Positions 15,712-24,734 of a DNA stretch of 64,000 nt are shown piece by piece. Position 1 is the stretch's first letter, and every line of letters starts with the position of its first letter. The stretch is from CAWDZK01 sp963807005 (GTDB lineage Bacteria > Actinomycetota > Actinomycetes > JACCUZ01): positions 186,001 through 250,000 of the forward strand of contig CAWDZK010000001.1 in the NCBI GenBank assembly GCA_963807005.1, written 5' to 3'. The position numbers and the translations under genes were made by a program. The notes below the pieces were generated by a model that saw only the letters and a list, made by a program, of their open reading frames with translations, did not search any database and was not told the DNA's origin.

Positions 15712-18216
15712 ATGTTCGAGAGGTTCACCGACCGCGCGCGGCGGGTTGTCGTCCTGGCCCAAGAAGAGGCCCGGATGCTCAACCACAACTACATCGGCAC
15801 CGAGCACATCCTGCTCGGGCTGATCCACGAGGGCGAAGGCGTGGCCGCGAAGGCTCTCGAGTCCCTGGGCATCTCCCTGGAGGCCGTGCGCTCCCAGGTC
15901 GAGGAGATCATCGGCCAGGGCCAGCAGGCGCCGTCCGGGCACATCCCCTTCACCCCCCGGGCCAAGAAGGTCCTCGAGCTGTCCCTGCGCGAGGCGCTGC
16001 AGCTCGGCCACAACTACATCGGCACCGAGCACATCCTGCTCGGGCTGATCCGCGAGGGCGAAGGCGTCGCTGCCCAGGTCCTCGTCAAGCTCGGCGCCGA
16101 CCTCAACCGGGTCCGGCAGCAGGTCATCCAGCTCCTCTCCGGCTACCAGGGCAAGGAGACCGCCACCGCCGGCGGCCCGGCCGAGGGTGCCCCGTCCACC
16201 TCGCTGGTCCTCGACCAGTTCGGCCGCAACTACACCCAGGCCGCGCGCGAGGGGAAGCTCGACCCGGTCATCGGGCGCGAGAAGGAGATCGAGCGGGTCA
16301 TGCAGGTGCTGTCCCGCCGCACCAAGAACAACCCGGTGCTCATCGGCGAGCCGGGCGTCGGCAAGACCGCGTGCGTCGAGGGCCTGGCCCAGGCCATCGT
16401 CCGTGGCGAGGTGCCCGAGACGCTCAAGGACAAGCAGCTGTACTCCCTCGACCTCGGCGCGCTGGTCGCCGGCAGCCGCTACCGCGGTGACTTCGAGGAA
16501 CGGCTGAAGAAGGTCCTCAAGGAGATCCGCACCCGCGGCGACATCATCCTGTTCATCGACGAGCTGCACACGCTCGTCGGAGCGGGGGCCGCCGAGGGCG
16601 CGATCGACGCCGCGTCGATCCTCAAGCCGATGCTGGCCCGCGGCGAGCTGCAGACCATCGGTGCCACGACGCTCGACGAGTACCGCAAGCACCTGGAGAA
16701 GGACGCCGCGCTCGAGCGCCGCTTCCAGCCGATCCAGGTGGCCGAGCCGACGCTGGCCCACACCATCGAGATCCTCAAGGGTCTCCGGGACCGCTACGAG
16801 GCGCACCACCGGGTGTCCATCACCGACAGCGCGCTGGTCGCTGCGGCTACCCTCGCCGACCGCTACATCTCCGACCGGTTCCTGCCGGACAAGGCGATCG
16901 ACCTGATCGACGAGGCCGGCTCACGGATGCGCATCCGCCGGATGACCGCACCACCGGACCTGCGCGAGTTCGACGAGCGCATCGCCAGCGTCCGACGCGA
17001 GAAGGAGTCGGCGATCGACGCGCAGGACTTCGAGAAGGCCGCGTCCCTGCGCGACCGCGAGAAGACCCTGCTGCAGGAGAAGGCTCAACGCGAGAAGGAG
17101 TGGAAGGCCGGCGACATGGACGTCGTCGCGGAGGTGGACGAGGAGCTCATCGCCGAGGTCCTGGCCACCGCCACCGGCATCCCGGTCTTCAAGCTCACCG
17201 AGGAGGAGTCGCAGCGGCTGCTCCGCATGGAGGACGAGCTGCACCGGCGGGTCATCGGCCAGGAGCAGGCCATCAAGGCGCTGTCCCAGGCGATCCGGCG
17301 TACCCGCGCCGGCCTGAAGGACCCGAAGCGTCCCGGTGGCTCGTTCATCTTCGCCGGCCCGTCCGGCGTCGGGAAGACCGAGCTGTCCAAGACCCTGGCC
17401 GAGTTCCTCTTCGGCGACGAGGACGCGCTGATCCAGCTCGACATGTCGGAGTTCTCCGAGAAGCACACCGTGTCGCGGCTGTTCGGCTCGCCGCCCGGCT
17501 ACGTCGGGTACGAGGAGGGCGGCCAGCTCACCGAGAAGGTCCGGCGCAAGCCGTTCTCGGTGGTGCTCTTCGACGAGGTGGAGAAGGCCCACCCGGACAT
17601 CTTCAACTCGCTGCTGCAGATCCTCGAGGACGGTCGCCTGACCGACTCGCAGGGCCGGGTGGTCGACTTCAAGAACACCGTGATCATCATGACCACGAAC
17701 CTCGGCACCCGGGACATCAGCAAGGGCTTCAACCTCGGCTTCGCCGACTCGAGCAACATCAACTCGGGCTACGACCGGATGAAGTCGAAGGTGCAGGACG
17801 AGCTCAAGCAGCACTTCCGGCCGGAGTTCCTCAACCGGATCGACGACATCGTGGTCTTCCACCAGCTCACGCCGGAGGAGATCATCACGATCGTCGACCT
17901 GATGCTGGCCAAGCTCGACGAGCGGCTGCGGGACAAGGACATGGGCCTCGAGCTGACCCAGTCGGCCAAGGACCTGCTCGCCAAGAGGGGCTACGACCCC
18001 GTGCTGGGTGCCCGGCCGCTGCGCCGCACCATCCAGCGCGAGATCGAGGACATGCTCTCCGAGAAGATCCTCTTCGGCGAGGTCCGGCCGGGGCAGATCG
18101 TCCTGGTCGGCACCGAGGGCGAGGGCGACGAGCAGACCTTCACCTTCGTCGGCGAGGACAAGGCGCCGCTGCCCGACGCGCCCCCGGTCGAGACGGCCAC
18201 CGGCCCGCAGGAGTAA
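15712..18216 (+). CDS. clpC: ClpC AAA+ unfoldase of the Clp protease
   Basis: 834 residues. It unfolds marked proteins and feeds them to ClpP in the cytosol. The N-terminal double Clp-N repeat shows NYIGTEHILLGLI twice. The first AAA module has Walker A GEPGVGKT (212-219). A UVR/middle region covers about 425-460, and the second AAA module has GPSGVGKT (549-556). The C-terminal D2-small domain includes GARPLRRTIQREIED. The length and the UVR motif identify ClpC rather than ClpB. GTGAGGAG precedes the ATG. Confidence 0.98.
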   Translation: MFERFTDRARRVVVLAQEEARMLNHNYIGTEHILLGLIHEGEGVAAKALESLGISLEAVRSQVEEIIGQGQQAPSGHIPFTPRAKKVLELSLREALQLGHNYIGTEHILLGLIREGEGVAAQVLVKLGADLNRVRQQVIQLLSGYQGKETATAGGPAEGAPSTSLVLDQFGRNYTQAAREGKLDPVIGREKEIERVMQVLSRRTKNNPVLIGEPGVGKTACVEGLAQAIVRGEVPETLKDKQLYSLDLGALVAGSRYRGDFEERLKKVLKEIRTRGDIILFIDELHTLVGAGAAEGAIDAASILKPMLARGELQTIGATTLDEYRKHLEKDAALERRFQPIQVAEPTLAHTIEILKGLRDRYEAHHRVSITDSALVAAATLADRYISDRFLPDKAIDLIDEAGSRMRIRRMTAPPDLREFDERIASVRREKESAIDAQDFEKAASLRDREKTLLQEKAQREKEWKAGDMDVVAEVDEELIAEVLATATGIPVFKLTEEESQRLLRMEDELHRRVIGQEQAIKALSQAIRRTRAGLKDPKRPGGSFIFAGPSGVGKTELSKTLAEFLFGDEDALIQLDMSEFSEKHTVSRLFGSPPGYVGYEEGGQLTEKVRRKPFSVVLFDEVEKAHPDIFNSLLQILEDGRLTDSQGRVVDFKNTVIIMTTNLGTRDISKGFNLGFADSSNINSGYDRMKSKVQDELKQHFRPEFLNRIDDIVVFHQLTPEEIITIVDLMLAKLDERLRDKDMGLELTQSAKDLLAKRGYDPVLGARPLRRTIQREIEDMLSEKILFGEVRPGQIVLVGTEGEGDEQTFTFVGEDKAPLPDAPPVETATGPQE

Positions 18217-18234
18217 GGCCGCCACGCACGTCGA

Positions 18235-18265
18235 GGGCCCCGACCGTCACGACCGGTCGGGGCCC
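18235..18265 (+). terminator. clpC terminator stem-loop
   Basis: GGGCCCCGACCG (18235-18246) pairs perfectly with CGGTCGGGGCCC (18254-18265) around a 7-base loop. It lies 18 bases after the clpC stop. There is no T-run. Confidence 0.82.
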
Positions 18266-18280
18266 CTGATGTTCGCGGTG

Positions 18281-18351
18281 CACCAACGACGGCCGAAGGC
18301 CGCTCGGCGGCCGCGACTGGGCCGCCGCGCCGCGCTGCGCCGTCGTTGGTG
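18281..18351. repeat. 71-base imperfect hairpin with 13-bp terminal arms
   Basis: CACCAACGACGGC (18281-18293) is exactly complementary to GCCGTCGTTGGTG (18339-18351). The 45-base GC-rich interior can fold further. It lies between the clpC terminator and the end of the convergent ABC gene. It resembles in size, not in sequence, the two hairpin repeats at 28370 and 48939. Confidence 0.7.
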
Positions 18352-18374
18352 ACCGCCCCGGCGCGGTGATCCGC

Positions 18375-19331
18375 TCAGGGGAGGTAGAGCCGGCGCACGA
18401 CGTCCTCGATGTCCGGCTCGGTGATGGCCAGGTCGCGCAGCTCAACCCGAGCGGACACCGCGGCGACGACGGCCGCGGCGGTGGTCTCCTCCGGCCGGAA
18501 CGCCAGGTGCTGGCGCAGCCCGTCGGCCTCGACCGTGCGCAGGGTCGTGCCGGGCACGCCGGTCAACGGCGGCCCCGGCTCCACCAGGTCCACCACCAGT
18601 ACCCGCTCGGCGCCGACCCGCGAGACCAGCCGGGGCAGGGTCCCGTCGAAGGCGACCCGCCCGTGGTCGACGACGAGGATCCGGTCGCAGAGCCGCTCGA
18701 TGTCGGGCAGGTCGTGGGTCGTGAGCAGAACGGTCGTCCCGCGCTCGGCCCGTTCCTGCACGAGGAAGGCGCGCAGCCGCTCCTTGCTCAGCAGGTCCAG
18801 CCCGATGGTCGGCTCGTCCAGCACCAGAAGGTCGGGGGAGTGCAGCAGGGCCGCGGTCACCTCGCCGCGCATGCGCTGCCCGAGCGAGAGCTGCCGGACG
18901 GGGGTGTCGAGGAACGGCTCCATCTCGAGCAGCCCGACGCACTCGGCCAGCCGCGGCTGCCACTGCGCCGGCGCGAGGCGGTGGATCGCCGCCAGCAGCC
19001 GGAAGGACTCGCGCAGCGGCAGGTCCCACCACAGCTGGCTGCGCTGGCCGAACACGACGCCGATCCGTCGGGCCAGCGCGGTGCGCTGCCGGACCGGCTC
19101 CAGGCCGCAGACCCGCACCGTGCCGCTGGTCGGTACCAGGATGCCGGTGAGCATCTTGATCGTCGTCGACTTCCCGGCGCCGTTGGCGCCGATGTACCCG
19201 ACGCACTCGCCGGGCGCGATCCCGAAGGACACGCCGTCGACGGCGGCCACCACGTGCCTGGTCCGGCGCAGCCGGCCGGTGCTGCGACGGACGACGAACT
19301 CACGACGGAGGTCGCTCACCTCGACGATCAC
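18375..19331 (-). CDS. ABC transporter ATP-binding protein (ABC-2 exporter)
   Basis: 318 residues. Walker A GANGAGKST (48-56), signature LSLGQ (about 147), Walker B LLVLDEPTIGLD and the switch His in LLTTHD are all present. The C-terminal extension of about 80 residues is typical of exporters such as DrrA/NatA. The GTG at 19331 overlaps the stop of the permease gene by four bases. It forms a three-gene exporter with two DUF990-type permeases, an arrangement common in actinobacteria and cyanobacteria. Substrate unknown. Confidence 0.93.
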   Translation of the reverse strand: MIVEVSDLRREFVVRRSTGRLRRTRHVVAAVDGVSFGIAPGECVGYIGANGAGKSTTIKMLTGILVPTSGTVRVCGLEPVRQRTALARRIGVVFGQRSQLWWDLPLRESFRLLAAIHRLAPAQWQPRLAECVGLLEMEPFLDTPVRQLSLGQRMRGEVTAALLHSPDLLVLDEPTIGLDLLSKERLRAFLVQERAERGTTVLLTTHDLPDIERLCDRILVVDHGRVAFDGTLPRLVSRVGAERVLVVDLVEPGPPLTGVPGTTLRTVEADGLRQHLAFRPEETTAAAVVAAVSARVELRDLAITEPDIEDVVRRLYLP

Positions 19332-20137
19332 GATCCTGCTCCCACGTAGTGCCGCAGCCCGGACCGCCAGATCAGCGCGGCAGCGGCGGCTGCGGCCGCT
19401 GCCGTCGGAACGGCGCACCAGGACAGCCAGTCGGGCAGGCCGGCCGGGTCCGGTCGGCCGAGCAGGGCCAGCGCCGGGAGGTACGCCACGAAGGCGGCCG
19501 GCACCACGAAGGTGAAGAACCGCCGGACCACGCTGCCGAACACCGTGAACGGGAAGGCCGAGAGGTAGCTGCCCCCGTAGGTGAAGGCGTTGGCGAACTC
19601 CATCCCCTCGACGACGTAGAAGCCGATGGTCGACGTGGCGACGAAGACCGCACCGAAGATGACGGCGCCGGCGAGGGGGGTGACGACGACGAGGAGCACC
19701 CGGCCGGCGGTCCACTGCACGTCCGCCACTGACAGCGCGACGACGAGCACCCCGAGGCCCATGCCGACCCGGCCCAACCGGCGCAGCGAGAAGTCGCTCG
19801 TGACCAGCTGGCCCAGGGCCGAGAGCGGACGGAGCAGGAACGCGTCGAAGGTCCCGGTGCGCACGTAGTAGGGCAGCCGGTCGACGTGGCCCACCACCAT
19901 GTCGGCCAGCCCGAACGCCGCGGCGGCCAGGCCGTACATGATCGCCACCTCGTCGAAGGCGAAGCCGCCGAGCCGGTCGACCTGGTGGAAGACGACGTAG
20001 ACCTCGACGAACTCCACCAGGACGAGCAGCAGCTGCGAGCCGAGCTCGACCGCGAACGACGTCCGGTACGACGCCTGCGCCGCCACGCGCGACCGCACGA
20101 GGGCGCGGTAGGCGGTCGCCGTCGTCGCCTCAGCCAC
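19328..20137 (-). CDS. ABC-2 type permease subunit (DUF990-like), second
   Basis: 269 residues with about six membrane helices. The segment VGHVDRLPYYVRTGTFDAFL resembles the conserved DRL-(x)n-RTG pattern of this permease pair. It pairs with the next upstream permease and the ATPase, probably as a heterodimeric membrane domain. The GTG start overlaps the upstream gene by eight bases. Confidence 0.87.
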   Translation of the reverse strand: MAEATTATAYRALVRSRVAAQASYRTSFAVELGSQLLLVLVEFVEVYVVFHQVDRLGGFAFDEVAIMYGLAAAAFGLADMVVGHVDRLPYYVRTGTFDAFLLRPLSALGQLVTSDFSLRRLGRVGMGLGVLVVALSVADVQWTAGRVLLVVVTPLAGAVIFGAVFVATSTIGFYVVEGMEFANAFTYGGSYLSAFPFTVFGSVVRRFFTFVVPAAFVAYLPALALLGRPDPAGLPDWLSWCAVPTAAAAAAAAALIWRSGLRHYVGAGS

Positions 20138-20960
20138 CCTGCACCACCAGGCGGCGGGTGGCGCGGGCCAGCACCAGCCGGCCGGCCAGCAGCAGCGCCG
20201 CCGCCCAGGCGAGCTGGACCGCCACCTCGGACGCGACCGACCACCCGGTCGCCTGCCCGGCGACCAGGTTGATCGGCGTCTGGATCATCGACGGGAACGG
20301 CGTCGCGTACGCGAGCGTCTGCAGCCAGCCGGGGAACAGCTGCACCGGGACCAGGTGCCCACCGAGAAGCCCGGTGACCAGCACGTAGAGGAGCACCACA
20401 CCGCGGATCTCGGTGAGCCAGAACGCCAGCAGGTTCAGCATGAACCGGCAGGCGAAGGACACGCACACGGCCAGCACCACCGAGGCCGGGAGCAGGGCCA
20501 GCGCCGCCGGGTCGGTAGGCCAGTGGAAGCCGAAGAACACCGCGCCGAAGGCGATCGGTGCCAGCGCGCGGGACAGCAGCGCCCAGGCCGCCCGACCGAG
20601 ATCGGTGGCCAGCCAGGCCGTCTGCAGGTCGACCGGCCGGGACAGGTCGACGGCGATGTCGCCGGTGCGGACCCGGTCCGCCAGCTCGGTCCAGCCGAAG
20701 ATCATGACGACCGCGATCAGCCCCTGGGACACCCAGGCGTACGTCGAGAGGCTGGCCGCGTCGTAGCCCGCGACCGTGCCACCGGCCGAGTCGGCGATCC
20801 CGAGCAGGATCGACAGCTTGATGACCCCGAAGACGGTGTTGACGAAGACCCCGGCCACGGCTGCCTGCCGGTAGGCCGCCCACCGGCGGAACCCGGCCCC
20901 CGCCAGGGCCCACGCCGGCCGCCAGCCGAGGTGATCAGCGGGGAAGCGGCGGACCGGCAC
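20130..20960 (-). CDS. ABC-2 type permease subunit (DUF990-like), first
   Basis: 276 residues with about six membrane helices and a short cytosolic N-terminus. TELADRVRTGDIAVDLSRPV mirrors the RTG segment of the partner permease, which supports a heterodimer. It is the first gene of the exporter operon, starting at GTG 20960, 44 bases from the end of mutY, which is on the same strand. Confidence 0.87.
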   Translation of the reverse strand: MPVRRFPADHLGWRPAWALAGAGFRRWAAYRQAAVAGVFVNTVFGVIKLSILLGIADSAGGTVAGYDAASLSTYAWVSQGLIAVVMIFGWTELADRVRTGDIAVDLSRPVDLQTAWLATDLGRAAWALLSRALAPIAFGAVFFGFHWPTDPAALALLPASVVLAVCVSFACRFMLNLLAFWLTEIRGVVLLYVLVTGLLGGHLVPVQLFPGWLQTLAYATPFPSMIQTPINLVAGQATGWSVASEVAVQLAWAAALLLAGRLVLARATRRLVVQGG

Positions 20961-21004
20961 AAGCGCGAGACCCTACGCCTCCGGGCGGGCGGGTACCAAC
21001 GCCG

Positions 21005-21874
21005 TCAGGGCAGGCGGTAGGAGCCGCCGTCGGCGACGAGCAGGCCGTCGGTCACCAGGCCGGCGAGGGCGCGGTCCCGCCGCACCGGGTCGGGCCACAC
21101 CGCGGCCAGCTCGTCGGCGCCGGCCGGGCCGGTCCGCTCGCGCAGCACGGCCATCAGCAGCCCGCGCACCTGCCGGTCGGTGCCGGCGAAGGCCTGCACC
21201 CGGCGCACCGGCCCGTCGTACGGCGGCGCGCCGGCCCGCCGCCAGGCGCACCGCTCGCGCACCGGGCAGTCGTCGCACCCGGGCGCGCGCGCCGTGCAGA
21301 CCAGCGCCCCGAGCTCCATCACCGCCACCGCCCAGCGGGCCGCCGTGGTCGGGTCGTCCGGGACCATCGCCTCGGCCCGGGCGCGCTCGGCGGCGGTCAG
21401 TGCCGGCGCCGGCCGCGCCGCCCCGCCGACCGCGCGGGCCAGCACCCGTCGGACGTTCGTGTCCAGGACCGCGTGCCGGTCGCCGTGGGCGAAGGACAGC
21501 ACCGCCGCCGCCGTGTACTCGCCGATCCCGGGCAGGGACCTCAGCCCGGCGTACGTCGTGGGCAGCGCGCCACCGTGCCGCTCGACCACCTCGACGGCGG
21601 CCGCGTGCAGCCGCAGCGCGCGCCGGGGGTACCCGAGCCGGCCCCACATCCGGACCGCCTCGCCCGCCGGCTCGACGGCCAGGTCGCCCGGCTCCGGCCA
21701 GCGCGCCAGCCAGGCCCGGTAGACCGGCTCGACCCGCGCCACCGGCGTCTGCTGGAGCATCACCTCGCTCACGAGGACCGCCCACGGTCCCACCCCCGGC
21801 GCCCGCCACGGCAGGTCACGGGCGTGCCCCGCGTACCACTCGAGCACCGGGGCGTGCAGCGGGGAGGTCGGCAT
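21005..21874 (-). CDS. mutY: A/G-specific adenine glycosylase
   Basis: 289 residues. It removes adenine mispaired with 8-oxoguanine. It has LQQTPV in the N-terminal part, the helix-hairpin-helix SLPGIGEYTAAAVLSFAHG, the catalytic Asp in VLDTNV, and a 4Fe-4S site C-x6-C-x2-C-x5-C in CTARAPGCDDCPVRERC. The C-terminal 8-oxoG recognition region is short, as in other actinobacterial MutY proteins. It lies in the conserved clpC-mutY-disA-radA neighbourhood and is divergent from cheB. Confidence 0.95.
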   Translation of the reverse strand: MPTSPLHAPVLEWYAGHARDLPWRAPGVGPWAVLVSEVMLQQTPVARVEPVYRAWLARWPEPGDLAVEPAGEAVRMWGRLGYPRRALRLHAAAVEVVERHGGALPTTYAGLRSLPGIGEYTAAAVLSFAHGDRHAVLDTNVRRVLARAVGGAARPAPALTAAERARAEAMVPDDPTTAARWAVAVMELGALVCTARAPGCDDCPVRERCAWRRAGAPPYDGPVRRVQAFAGTDRQVRGLLMAVLRERTGPAGADELAAVWPDPVRRDRALAGLVTDGLLVADGGSYRLP

Positions 21875-22030
21875 CTCCAGGCGATCCTCGCACCCGCGGC
21901 GTCGGGTCCCCCCGAGGGCCACCGGACCGCGGCGTCTCAAGGTCGGTGCCCGGACTGACGATCCGGAACGCAAGGGCGCTGCGTACCGCACCGCCCGCTC
22001 CCACGCGTGCGGAAGGTGGCGGTCCCTGGC

Positions 22031-22069
22031 GATGACCGGCGCACTCCGATGACCGGCGCACTGCGATGA
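22031..22069 (+). promoter_or_regulatory. Two tandem hexapeptide ORFs chained into cheB
   Basis: A 17-base unit is repeated at 22031-22047 and 22048-22064, and its beginning recurs at the cheB start. Each unit opens with an ATG (22032 and 22049) that encodes MTGALR and stops. Each TGA overlaps the next ATG as ATGA, the last being the cheB start at 22066. A GGAAGG run lies some 15 bases before the first ATG. Ribosomes could reach cheB by two rounds of termination-reinitiation. Confidence 0.5.
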
Positions 22070-23256
22070 CGGCGCCGCAGCCGGGCGCCTCCGCACCCGC
22101 CAGCCGGGAGACTGCCGGGCTGGTCGTGGTCGTGGTGGCCGCAACCCTGTCCCGGACCCACGCCCTGAGCGCGCTGCTGGACACGCCGGAGTTCCGCGTG
22201 GCGGCCGAGGTCACCAACGCCCTGGACGCCGAGTCGGCCGTGGTCGAGCACCAGCCGGGTGCCGTCCTGGTCGACCTCGGCCCGGAGGCCGGCGGCCTCG
22301 AGGCGATCGAACGGATCATGGGCACCCGGCCCACCCCCGTGGTCGTCTGCGGGACGCTGGCCGAGCACTCCGAGGACGTGCTCGCCGCCGGCGCGGTCGA
22401 CGTCGTGGGCGCCCTGGACTCGCAGCCCGGCACCCCCGAGTACACGACTGCCCTGCAGCGACACCTCCGGGTCGCCAGCCGGGTCCGGGTCATCACCCAC
22501 CCGCGGAACCGGCTCCGGGTCCGCGGGCTCGCCCGCGCGTCCCGGACCGGCATGGTGCCCCCGCCCTCGTCCGGCCGGCCAGGGGTTCCGCCGGACCGGG
22601 CGGCCCGGTCGTCCGCACCGCCACGCCCGCACGCGGCATCGATCCGGGGCAGGCACGTCCGGGCGGTGGTGATCGGGGCCTCCACCGGAGGGCCGCCCGC
22701 CCTGGCCACCCTGCTCTGCGACCTGCCGCCCGACCTCGACGTCCCGATCCTCGTCGTCCAGCACATGGCCGACGGTTTCGTGGAGAGCCTGGCGACCTGG
22801 CTGGACGAGATCTCGCCGCTGCCGGTCGTGCTCGCCCGCCACGGCCACCGGCTGCGGCCGGGCGTCGTGCACATCGCCCCGGCAGGGCTGAACACCGTGG
22901 TGCGCCCCGGTCTGCGGGTCGAGCTGCGCACCCCGCCGGCCGGCCAGTTCCACGTGCCCGGCGTCGACGCGGCCTTCTCCAGCGCGGCCGCGGTCTGCGG
23001 TGCGCACGCGATCGGCGTCCTGCTCACCGGCATGGGCCGGGACGGCGCCGCCGGGCTCCGGGTGCTGCGCGACGCCGGCGCCGTCACGATCGGGCAGGAC
23101 GAGCCCAGCTGCGTGGTCTACGGGATGCCGGGCGCCGCGCTCGCGCTCGGCGCGGTGCAGGACGAGCTCCCGCTGTCCGAGATCGGACCGACCGTGACCG
23201 CCGTCGTGGAGGCGGGCCGGTACGCGCTGGACGCGCCGGTCGGGGGCCGGTCATGA
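22066..23256 (+). CDS. cheB: CheB-type protein-glutamate methylesterase with degenerate receiver
   Basis: 396 residues. CheB removes methyl groups from, or deamidates, chemoreceptor glutamates. The catalytic triad is intact: Ser206 in IGASTGG, His233 in VQHM, Asp326 in GMGRDG. The N-terminal 125 or so residues look like a receiver domain with an Asp in VLVDLG, but the paired acidic residues after strand 1 and the usual Lys are missing. Phosphorylation control is therefore doubtful. A Pro/Arg-rich linker joins the domains. It overlaps cheR by ATGA. Confidence 0.9.
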   Translation: MTAPQPGASAPASRETAGLVVVVVAATLSRTHALSALLDTPEFRVAAEVTNALDAESAVVEHQPGAVLVDLGPEAGGLEAIERIMGTRPTPVVVCGTLAEHSEDVLAAGAVDVVGALDSQPGTPEYTTALQRHLRVASRVRVITHPRNRLRVRGLARASRTGMVPPPSSGRPGVPPDRAARSSAPPRPHAASIRGRHVRAVVIGASTGGPPALATLLCDLPPDLDVPILVVQHMADGFVESLATWLDEISPLPVVLARHGHRLRPGVVHIAPAGLNTVVRPGLRVELRTPPAGQFHVPGVDAAFSSAAAVCGAHAIGVLLTGMGRDGAAGLRVLRDAGAVTIGQDEPSCVVYGMPGAALALGAVQDELPLSEIGPTVTAVVEAGRYALDAPVGGRS

Positions 23257-24734
23257 CCCGGGCCGGCCGGACCGTGGCCACCCCGTTCCTGTCCGACGAC
23301 GACTTCCAGGCGGTGCGCGACTACCTGCTCGCCACCGCGGGCCTGGTGTTCGACCGGAGCCGGCGGGCGTCACTGGCCGCGGTGCTGGCCGACCGGCTGG
23401 GCGCGAGCGGCACGCCGGCGGTGGCGGACTACCTGGAGCTGGTGTCCTCGCCGGCGGGGGCCGACGAGCGGCAGCGGCTGCTGGACGGCGTGACCGTGCA
23501 GGAGACGCAGTTCTTCCGCAACGCGCCGCAGATGGCGGCGATGCGTCGCGAGGTCCTGCCCGAGCTGCTGAGCCGGACGGCCGGTCGACGGCGGCCGCTG
23601 ACGGTGTGGAGTGCCGGGTGCTCGACCGGCGAGGAGCCGTACACCCTTGCGATGCAGCTGCTCGACCTCGCGCCCGAGGTGGCGGCGGCGGGCGGTGTCC
23701 GGATCGTCGGCACCGACGTGTCGGCCCGGGCGCTCGAGGTCGCCCGGCAGGGGACCTACGCCGGACGTACCTTGACGCTGGCGCCGCCGGAGACCCTGGC
23801 CGCCTGGTTCGATGCCCGTCCGGACGGGGTCCTGGCGGTGGCCGACCCGGTCCGGCGGCTGGTGGACCTCCGGCTGCACAACCTGGTCACCGAGCCGCCG
23901 CCGTTCGTGGCCGGCGAGGTCGACCTCGTCGTGTGCCGCAACGTCACCATCTACTTCGACCGGGCGACGACTCGCGCGCTGGTCGCGTCGTTCCACCGGG
24001 TGCTCGCCGAGGGTGGCTACCTGCTGCTCGGGCACTCCGAGACGCTGTGGCAGGTCAGCGACGGCTTCACCCTGGTGCCGGTCGGCGACGCGTTCGTGTA
24101 CCGCCGGTCGCCTGACACCAGCCACGTCGTCGCGGGTCGTCGTCGGGGTCTGACCGCCGCCCGGCTTCGACCGGCCGTGGCCCCGGTGGCTCGCGTCCCG
24201 TCCGAGCGGGTGGTCGCGGAGCGGGCGCTGGCCGAGCGGGTCCTCGCCACGGCCGCGGCCCGGCCGGCTCCCTCCCACCCGGGCTCCACCAGCGCGTCGA
24301 TCGCGTTGTCGACCGCCCAGACCCTGCTCCGCGCCGGGGACTACCCGGGTGCGGTCGCCGCCGCCGACTCGGCGCTGCGGGGAGACCCGCTGCTCCCGGC
24401 CGCCTACGTGCTGCTCGGCCGGGCGCACACCGCGCTGGGGGACGACGTCGCGGCCGTCGACCCGCTGCGCAAGGCCGTCTACCTCGCCCCCGGGCGCGGC
24501 GACGCCCACTTCCTGCTCGCCGGAGCGCTGGCGCGGCTCGGCCAGCACGCCACCGCGGCGGCGTCGTACCGCGCGGCGGCGGCCTCGCTCGGCCGGCTGG
24601 ACGCGGGCACCCTCGACGACCTGTTCGGCGGCCGGGACCTGGCCGAGCTGGTCGACCTGTGCCAGCGGCTCGCCGACCAGTCCGCTGACCTCGCGCTCGG
24701 CTCCCGGGTGGGCGCGGGAGGGGTGCCGTCATGA
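23253..24734 (+). CDS. cheR: CheR-type methyltransferase with C-terminal TPR repeats
   Basis: 493 residues. It uses SAM to methylate receptor glutamates. The N-terminal helical domain ends in the TQFFRN-type motif QETQFFRN. The SAM site shows VWSAGCSTGEEPY. A linker follows, and the C-terminal 150 or so residues are TPR-like repeats. TPR-bearing CheR proteins belong to alternative chemosensory systems rather than classical flagellar control. It overlaps cheB and cheW by ATGA on both sides. Confidence 0.92.
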   Translation: MTRAGRTVATPFLSDDDFQAVRDYLLATAGLVFDRSRRASLAAVLADRLGASGTPAVADYLELVSSPAGADERQRLLDGVTVQETQFFRNAPQMAAMRREVLPELLSRTAGRRRPLTVWSAGCSTGEEPYTLAMQLLDLAPEVAAAGGVRIVGTDVSARALEVARQGTYAGRTLTLAPPETLAAWFDARPDGVLAVADPVRRLVDLRLHNLVTEPPPFVAGEVDLVVCRNVTIYFDRATTRALVASFHRVLAEGGYLLLGHSETLWQVSDGFTLVPVGDAFVYRRSPDTSHVVAGRRRGLTAARLRPAVAPVARVPSERVVAERALAERVLATAAARPAPSHPGSTSASIALSTAQTLLRAGDYPGAVAAADSALRGDPLLPAAYVLLGRAHTALGDDVAAVDPLRKAVYLAPGRGDAHFLLAGALARLGQHATAAASYRAAAASLGRLDAGTLDDLFGGRDLAELVDLCQRLADQSADLALGSRVGAGGVPS

